DNA of 64,000 nucleotides, from the NCBI GenBank assembly GCA_030295235.1, contig AP026176.1:461283-525282 (forward strand), read 5' to 3'. Position numbers and translations under genes: made by a program. The DNA is from Fistulifera solaris (lineage: Eukaryota > Bacillariophyta > Bacillariophyceae > Naviculales > Stauroneidaceae). Each line of letters opens with the position of its first letter. Position 1 is the first letter of the stretch. Below are positions 57,486 to 64,000 of this stretch, piece by piece. Below the pieces are notes generated by a model, which saw only the letters and a program-made list of their open reading frames with translations, was not told the DNA's origin and did not search any database.

Positions 57486-59120
57486 CTAGCACGCGAACGT
57501 CTGCCTCAGCCTATCAGCGTCACGGGACCTTATTCGCGATAATGCCATCTCTTTGATGTGACTGCGCCCTAACAATTGTGGCGGGGAGATGTCAGATGAA
57601 TTCGCGGTCCTGGTATAAGAAATCGGTGTTACCGTGTCAATTCGTTGTTCGGATAACTTGTGATAGTCTCCAGCCAACATGGATGAAAGCCCTGCCGAGC
57701 TTCGGCTTGGAGGATCTGAACTACCTCCAGGTGAGCTCTTGTAAGCGTTTACCGTATCCTTTGTTTCCTCCGGAAAACTTCGATCCAACGCGTTTGCTTT
57801 CGTAAGGAATGCAGGTAATCGCGACAAAATGGAATTCAATCGGTTTGTTGTGTCGGTAGTCCTTGCCGGCGAAGAAGGTTTATCGAACCAATCTGAGTTC
57901 CAGGCGACATCTTCATCGAACGGACACTGCATGAGCGATCGACTCGTTGGTGATATAGGAACTCTAGTAGCGACATCCCTCTTCGACTCTCTTCGCAAGT
58001 CTTCGTCACTTGGACATGTTCGTAGCACCTGAGTACTCCGAAGCAGCAAATCACGAGCGTACGAAGCGTTCCCGGCAAGTGCTGTTGTTGCCTCTGATGC
58101 AGGTGGTGACTGTGGCATTTGATCGTCGTTTTATTTTCTTGACTCGGCGCAGATAAATCGTCTTTGCTTTTACACTAACGTAGCTGCCATCTCCTTCTAC
58201 ATTTTGATTTGTTTCGTGTTTGATACTAAAAGGACTTGGATCCGCAGTAAAGTAAAAGTCAGGAGGAAGCGAAACCGCATTGCCAGATATTCCATAGAGG
58301 ATGCGCCCGCACTGCGATTCGACGTGCGCATCGAGCGTTGCCGGCTTCTCATCAAAATTATCATATATTCTGATCTTTTGGATCGTTTCAAACACAGCAT
58401 CATCGTCATCGCTCTCGTGCTCTTGTATTGAGTCACATTTGTCTTCTTCAAGAAAGCGATTCTGCTGTCGTTTCTCCATAATTGCTCGAAAGTGTTGTAT
58501 TTGTCGGTTAGCATCTTCTAAATCAATCGATTGCGAATCGTTATCGGAGTCATCTGAACTAATATATCGAAGTTCGTCGCCTTTTTCTTCGCCTCCGCGA
58601 GACAAGGATATTAGCGAGGAATCATCAAGTATCTGAAAAGCGAACGTCCTCGTGAATTGTTTCGTATCACCGTAACCTATCATTTCGGAATGAACCTCAT
58701 TCGGAGAGTAAGTCGTATAGTCCTTACACAAAATATCCTTTATGTTTTTGTTCTTTGAGTATTCATCGACTTGTCCGTCATTTCGATCAGCTGACTTCTT
58801 TCTACTTAGTATTTCATAAGGAGCGCGCAAATCGAGATCGGATGACTCTGACGAATGTTTGTTCATTTTGCGCGTCTTTGCGATAAATAAGAACTAAAGC
58901 AGTCATGCGCACGAAACTGAAAGCGTGATGGCGGCTGTTGTGAATCGAAATGGGGAGAAGAACAGTTGAGAAGGTCCATCGCTTCCGACCACTTTTGACT
59001 CATTTGATGAAGACCGTGATTCACGACTTCTTCTCCGCTATTTCTAGCTCGGGATATCAGATCGGGACGGAAATACCGATCCATTGTGTTGCCTGAATTC
59101 GAGGCAGTAGTGCTGTACAT
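57486..59120 (-). CDS. unrecognised acidic, disordered protein
   Basis: About 545 residues after joining three frames: 58863-59120, 58051-58866 and 57486-58118. Single A gains at about 58866 and 58116 read QRRAKMNKHSS and KRRSKMPQSPP across the joins. The middle is acidic with an amphipathic helix (DLEDANRQIQHFRAIMEKRQQNR in part), then a more ordered stretch around RILYGISGNAVSLPPDFYF. The end is serine/proline-rich with RSRDADRLRQTFAC. No family recognised. ATG 59120 is chosen because the codon opening the longer frame is TTG. Confidence 0.48.
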
Positions 59121-59441
59121 ATCTGAATTACAAATAGGAGAAAAGACACCTATCAAGCTTTGTCTTTGGCCTTCGTCTCATTTATGTTTTGTGCTCCGCT
59201 TTTTCGTCACACAAAAACGGTCGCAGGAAAGTTTTCCGGAAAATGGTCGAGCGCGCGCGCAGGCCCGCGCAACGGAAATTCCATTGTCGGCCCTGAACAA
59301 AATTTGAAATTCAAACACTTCGTGCTAAGGCGGATTCAGAATTACTCCATGCAAAGAATGCTAGAAAATCATTTTACAAAGCCCTAAACGGAGAATAGTT
59401 AGTTAAAGATCCCTTAAAACTCGACCAAGTGCTGTTTTGGG
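59121..59441. other. short spacer
   Basis: Between two minus-strand genes. No feature seen apart from a CGCG-rich stretch near 59250-59270. Confidence 0.4.
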
Positions 59442-60515
59442 CTAGTCGACGACCTCGAATACTCTTTCGGTGATTGAGGGCGGTCGCGGAGGTTTTTTCT
59501 CCGAATGATGTTCGCCGTGGAAACCGAGTGTCTCTCTTGAACTCTGAGCAGGCAAAGCTGAATCTTCAATAAGAGCAACATGATTGTCCTGAAGCAAAGA
59601 GTCTCAATACCAATATCTTGCACTTCATTGTCGCCGTTGGTCTGCAGTGAAATGGCTCTTAAAACTCTTTCACATTAGCAATTTGCTGGTTGGCTTCTTG
59701 CAAAAGTTTCCACTCATCGGCGAATGTGATTTCAGACTTATCTGATCTCGCTGGCGATTTGACGCTACGCTGGGGCTTATGCCAAACACCGGAAGCAGGA
59801 GTAATCACATTCCGGGTCTCGATAATTTCGTTGTATCGATATTCTTTCCTGCTTACAATGTCACTGCCAGCACTGACAAATTCGAGTCCTTCTAGATTGT
59901 CGCTGTTTCGTCGCATATGAAGTGAGATCCCTGGCTGTTGAAATTGACGTCCAGGCGATTCATCCAATACGGGTAGCAGGATGCGATTGGTTGCATCTTC
60001 CGATCGAGCAGGCAGGCCTTTCTCTTCGGTAACTCACGAGATCGATAACTACCAAAGACGTCGCGAATAAACTCAATGTGTTCCTCCGGTGTCACAACAT
60101 TTGTCGCTGGCGGATCATAGTCGTTGATTCTTTGGTGCGGTGACATTTCTTTCTTTTGTGCCACCGGTGGCGTCGTAAGCTGACGCTCGAATGAATCAAA
60201 CTGAAGAGGTTTCGCGCTATGACGATGTTCGTGAATTTCATTTGCTTTCAGGGAAGGGGAAATAGATTGGCGGCGCTCTTGTTGCAGAGATGACGAAGAA
60301 GTTGATACTGTTCGTGGCGAAAGGAGGCGATTGTCACTTGGCACTCGACTTTCAAAACGCGGAAGGTCATTCCAGGATTTGTCCTCGGTTGGTACAGCGC
60401 ATTTGAGTAATTTTAAGGAGTGTATCCACGTTCGACGTTGCGTTTCGGCAAGTCCGTTTTTGTTGGAAGAGCGATCGTCCGTCATGTTGCTTTTCGTAGA
60501 CCTTGTCGAATGCAT
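59442..60515 (-). CDS. unrecognised disordered protein
   Basis: About 350 residues. It starts at ATG 60515 or 60485 and runs through a serine-rich basic region and a short ordered segment (TPEEHIEFIRDVFGSYRSRE), then DESPGRQFQQPG, then a helix ADEWKLLQEANQQIANVKEF. As first written it stops at 59659. Adding a T to the T run there continues it as LRAISLQTNGDNEVQDIG, and a further single-base change near 59600 leads to a proline-rich end at TAG 59442-59444. The helix resembles parts of the two neighbouring genes (EA-x-x-x-I pattern), which hints at a diverged family. No function can be assigned. Confidence 0.46.
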
Positions 60516-60921
60516 CGCACAATCGCACAACAAGAAGACTCCAGCCGGATAGTAACAAGATGCCTGAGATACTTTGCAATTTTATAATCGATAATGAGGT
60601 AAAAGAATATAGGTTGCTTTTATGAGCGAAACATTCACGCTGACATTATCATCGTCGATGTGAATTTTCTTCGTTTCATTTTCTTGTCCCCAATTTTTGT
60701 GAGCGGAAACGGGCAAGCGAAACCATTCACGCGCGCAAAGCGACTATAGGCCAGACTGTTGTCCGTTTTTGACGTGACTGATATTTAGTCACGGGTCACG
60801 TAATCCCCAAGTAGACCCTAGTCCACTCTTCAGATTTGATATTCTGTTAGTAGGTAAGAACAGTTTGTGAATGTTTATTATGTTACGAGACCAAAGGGGC
60901 GCCGATGAAAGGAGGTTGGCT
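60516..60921. other. intergenic with hairpin word
   Basis: No supported gene. GTGACT at 60774-60779 and AGTCAC at 60787-60792 pair around a 7-base loop. Confidence 0.45.
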
Positions 60922-62195
60922 TCATTCTGAAGCAATATTTGTCTCTAAGTGCTGATTCGGATGCGATCTCCAAAAGAATCCCTTTTGGTTCTCCTCAAAA
61001 TCATTCATATTTCCTCTGACACTCGCACTCGCGTGAGCTTGCGACCAACGCCTCACCCTTTCAGCAACCGAAACCGATCCAACACTACTGCTTAACGGAC
61101 GCGATTTGGGCACTGGGTCGGCCGACAACGAAGACATTGTGTCCGCGTCGGATGTAGTAGACGAATGTTTCTTTGTCGTATTCAGATTAGTAGCGTGCTG
61201 CATGAAGCTTGGTCTTTGGCCACCACAGAAAGACCAGCAAGGCTTCTTGTTTCGTCGGTAAGAACTGTTGTTGTAGCCATCGCCGGATATGACGGTGAAA
61301 TAGCTTTGAGTCCGTCTTTCAGGAAAACACGACGAATTGCTGGTGGACTCGGGCAAAGTTCCCTATCAGTAGAGCCATCGTCCTTTTCAGGCAAAGTTTT
61401 CGTTTCGACGACGGTTCTTTGCTTACTCTGGTCCACAGTCGGTTGCTCCATCATCTGTGTTTCGAGACTCACTTCAATCATACTGTCCGTTTCATTTTGA
61501 TCGTAATGCTCCAAATTGTCGTTGAGTGCTTCTGTGGTTGTCTCTTCGTCACGAGTTTCATCCGGATTGTTCTCTTCAGAATGCATCGAATCACTTTGGG
61601 AAACATCCTCGTCTTCTAGTATCTCTTTCGTAAAGTATTCATCTTTCTTTTCCAGACTCAGCAAAAGCAATTTTGCGCTCAATATAAGCTTACGAGCTTC
61701 TCGGAGGGTCTCCTGATCAATATCTGAGACTGTTTCGGATGGCGTGGGAGATGCACGACTCGAGTTGTCGTCGTCACTACCAAAATCGGGTGTGGCTTCG
61801 ACATCGCGACTTTCTTCCGAGCACATGACTTCATCCGGAATTCCCCTGGTTTTGCGGCTTTTGTCCGATCGAACCTTTTGTGTGAACTTTTCATCCATCC
61901 ACCGCGACTTTTCACCGTGCCATCGGACCAGATTTCCGAACCAAAGGAGACAGTCTTTTCACTTTTCGTCTGTTTTGAAGGTCGAAGATTTTGTATCGCG
62001 ATGAGAGTTGACCGATTCCGTTTCTTCTGTTATATCGCGTCCAGATTGGCGGTTGGGAGATTTCGGCTCAGGAAGATGACTGTAGTAATCCGAATGCATC
62101 ATGCGCTTCGACAGAGTATGCGCGCCATTGGCACAGTTGAGACGTTTGATATTTCGTAACCAGTGAGGCGACTGTGTTTCGGTAGTGACCGTCAT
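60922..62195 (-). CDS. unrecognised acidic protein, with possible upstream in-frame TGA
   Basis: The supported part is 60922-61898: a charged N-terminus, an amphipathic helix (LREARKLILSAKLLLLSLEK), a long acidic region and an arginine/serine-rich C-terminus with ERVRRWSQAHASASVRG. The two frames join near 61210. Upstream in the same frame, 61959-62195 is also open from ATG 62195 (MTVTTETQSPHW). The stretch from the TGA to MDEKF reads protein-like (LLWFGNLVRWHGEKSRWMDE). Only TGA 61956-61958 separates them. So the gene is either one ~425-residue protein interrupted by one stop, or a shorter protein starting at 61898. Function unknown. Confidence 0.45.
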
Positions 62196-62653
62196 ATCGC
62201 TTTTATTTGTCTAATCGTTGCGAGAACGTCAGTTCCTCCGAAGAAAATAGAAAGAAAGCAACGAGGTCGTCAAATAAAAAAGTGACAAGGGGAAGTTGGA
62301 AGAAAATGGTGCGAACTAAATTTTGTGGGTGGATGTTTTTCGAAAAAAGCAAATGGCGACGTACGCATACAGAACATCGTATAGTCCATTTTCGTTGGTA
62401 AGATTATTTAGAGTGAATTAGCCGTTGATGACGTGCTCCAATATCGCCATTTCGATAGTTCTGAAGCGATACTTAGGAGGACGGAATATGACTGTAATGT
62501 CAATAGTATCCTTCAGTCGCGGTCCGAGATGATGATTATTCGCACGCTTTTTCTTTTGCCTCAAGACGACAACGACAACGATCCTTCGAGATACTTTCTT
62601 CATTCGATTGAACTGCATCCTACCATCACATCTACCTTTTCAAGCAACAAACC
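62196..62653. other. divergent spacer
   Basis: Between divergent genes; presumed shared promoter region. No gene supported. Confidence 0.4.
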
Positions 62654-63871
62654 ATGAGATACGATCTAGAGTTCTTCGTATGTTGTTGTCGATCCTTTTA
62701 GGGCCTCCGAATTCGGGAAAGGACGATTATTACGAATTATTGGGCGTCGATGCGAAGGCTTCGCCGGAAGAAATCAAACGAGCCTATAAAAACAATCATT
62801 GCAGCTGCATCGACAAATTAGCGCAACGCGGTGTCACAATAACACCCGAATTACAAGCACAATTCACCCGCATGAAAGAAGCGTACGAAACGCTCATTGA
62901 TCCTTATAAACGCGAAACGTACGATGCCATCGGAGAACGAGGACTCAAGTGGACGGAAGAACCGTTCAGTATCGATCCGCAAGAACTAGCGCACAATTTT
63001 GCTACGAGCAGTGTTTACGATCGAATGAAGATATTTTTGATTTTTGTGCTTGCCGCAGTGGCCGTTCTGATACTACCCATTTTGATCTGCTGGCATGTCG
63101 ATCATGGTGATCGAGGCTTGTGGTTGGCGACGCTTATACCTTTGTGGCTCTGGAACGGGCTTATTATCTTTTATTATTCGCGCTTGATTCTTCTGGGGCC
63201 GATCACAAGACCTGATTCGATCCCCGAAGCCGAATGGGTCGATCCGTTGCCGATGGAGAAACGAATCATGTCTCTTGTCAATCACTTGCTGCTGGTGGCG
63301 TTCGAATTTCTCATTGCTCTCAAACTGGATGATTTGATTGCTGCGCCGTGGTCGGTACTCTTCTTTCCTGTTGTCGTTTTGAGGTGCTGCATTTGGTCAA
63401 AAGTGGCCGTTGGCAGAATGAGGGTCGTGACCGTAGCCGATTTGGAAGCAGCTCTTGGAAAGCCGTTAAGCACAATTCACTGCCTTGGAGAAAGAGTTGA
63501 TTGCGAAGAGATACTCGGTAGTTTCAAGCTCGGACTGTCCGGAATATGAATTGGCGAACAAATTGAGAGCAAAAGCGCGCCACGACATTGTCAAATCCTT
63601 GTGTCGTCTTCTCTTCATGGCTCTGTTGTTGTATCAACTGGATGTCGTGAACAGTAAGCAATTGGTGGTTCATATTCGCCCTTTTGGCTCATGGCGGCGG
63701 CCATGTGTTATTCGAACTATCAAGCGTTTGATGCCGTGCAGCGCTTTGCTATGGAACGCGATCCGACTCTCTTTGGAATGGCAGGCGAGGATCCTGTAAC
63801 GCAGTACGGCACAATGCAAGACGAAGAGAATCAAAGTAGTGCGCCTACGCCACTGACAGAGCAAGAGAAAA
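62654..63871 (+). CDS. J-domain + TMEM185-like membrane protein, truncated by the telomere
   Basis: Begins MRYDLEFFVCCCRSF (a cysteine cluster that could be acylated), then a J-domain (DDYYELLGVDAKASPEEIKR, then FTRMKEAYETLIDPYKRETY). Several hydrophobic helices follow with WLATLIPLWLWNGLIIFYYS and LLLYQLDVVNS, then, after corrections, WWFIFAPFWLMAAAM. These match the TMEM185-type pattern. As written the HPD tripeptide is missing; a one-base shift reads KKQSLQLH followed by CGAC, so HPD has probably been lost to missing bases. Other breaks lie near 62700 (T4), 63485 and 63680. The coding frame enters TTAGGG repeats at 63872 right after PLTEQEK, with no stop codon, so the 3' end of the gene is missing. 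Confidence 0.75.
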
Positions 63872-64000
63872 GGGTTAGGGTTAGGGTTAGGGTTAGGGTT
63901 AGGGTTAGGGTTAGGGTTAGGGTTAGGGTTAGGGTTAGGGTTAGGGTTAGGGGTTAGGGTTAGGGTTAGGGTTAGGGTTAGGGTTAGGGTTAGGGTTAGG
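63872..64000 (+). repeat. telomere repeat array (TTAGGG)n
   Basis: About 21 GGGTTA units run uninterrupted to the window edge, G-rich strand 5' to 3' outward as expected for a right chromosome end. One unit has an extra G (63947-63953). There is no subtelomeric satellite or degenerate repeat between the last gene and the array. Confidence 0.98.

Noticed and set aside
63873-63957. Open frame of alternating Arg-Val at the window end
   Set aside because: It is a translation of the telomere repeat and not a gene; it only marks where the truncated gene enters the array.
1-64000. CRISPR arrays, operons, bacterial-type ribosome binding sites, viral or retroelement genes
   Set aside because: None seen. 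Gene structure is eukaryotic and no reverse transcriptase, integrase, capsid or transposase motif was found in the frames examined.

Overview
This looks like the right-hand end of a chromosome from a diatom. The last 129 bases are an uninterrupted run of the telomere repeat GGGTTA, with the G-rich strand pointing off the window. Genes are short and dense on both strands. Introns are few, of GT-AG type, and mostly 60-160 nt with GTACGT or GTAAGT donors. Several proteins belong to families I associate only with diatoms: a CCHC-like triple-repeat protein, a PAS hybrid histidine kinase and short 'WYS' proteins. The species cannot be named from the sequence alone.

Layout. 2.1-11.0 kb: APC4 (cell-cycle ubiquitin ligase scaffold), a helical-repeat protein and a ~1,640-residue protein with many calmodulin-binding IQ motifs. 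13.5 kb: tRNA-Ile(AAU). 13.8-27.7 kb: seven paralogues of a short uncharacterised protein on both strands, interrupted only by glutamine:fructose-6-phosphate amidotransferase (GFAT). 28.4-36.8 kb: an ADCK1-type ABC1 kinase, a heat-shock transcription factor and two tandem MFSD14-like transporters with the same exon pattern. 38.3-49.4 kb: a TPX2-like microtubule protein, a hybrid histidine kinase and a large BRWD/PHIP chromatin reader. 50.2-54.6 kb: a small mitochondrial lipoyl-domain protein with a KGD4/MRPS36-like tail, and the triple-repeat protein. 54.8-62.2 kb: four unrecognised, mostly disordered minus-strand proteins. 62.7 kb to the end: a J-domain/TMEM185-like membrane protein whose reading frame runs straight into telomere repeats.

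Most genes are broken into overlapping frames. In nearly every case I checked, the break sits at a mononucleotide run and one base gained or lost restores a conserved family motif. I therefore read these genes as intact genes in a sequence with residual single-base errors, not as pseudogenes. Gene spans below join the pieces.

Most promising candidates: the seven-gene WYS/RVxF family cluster, the lipoyl-KGD4 fusion, and the chromosome end that cuts a gene.
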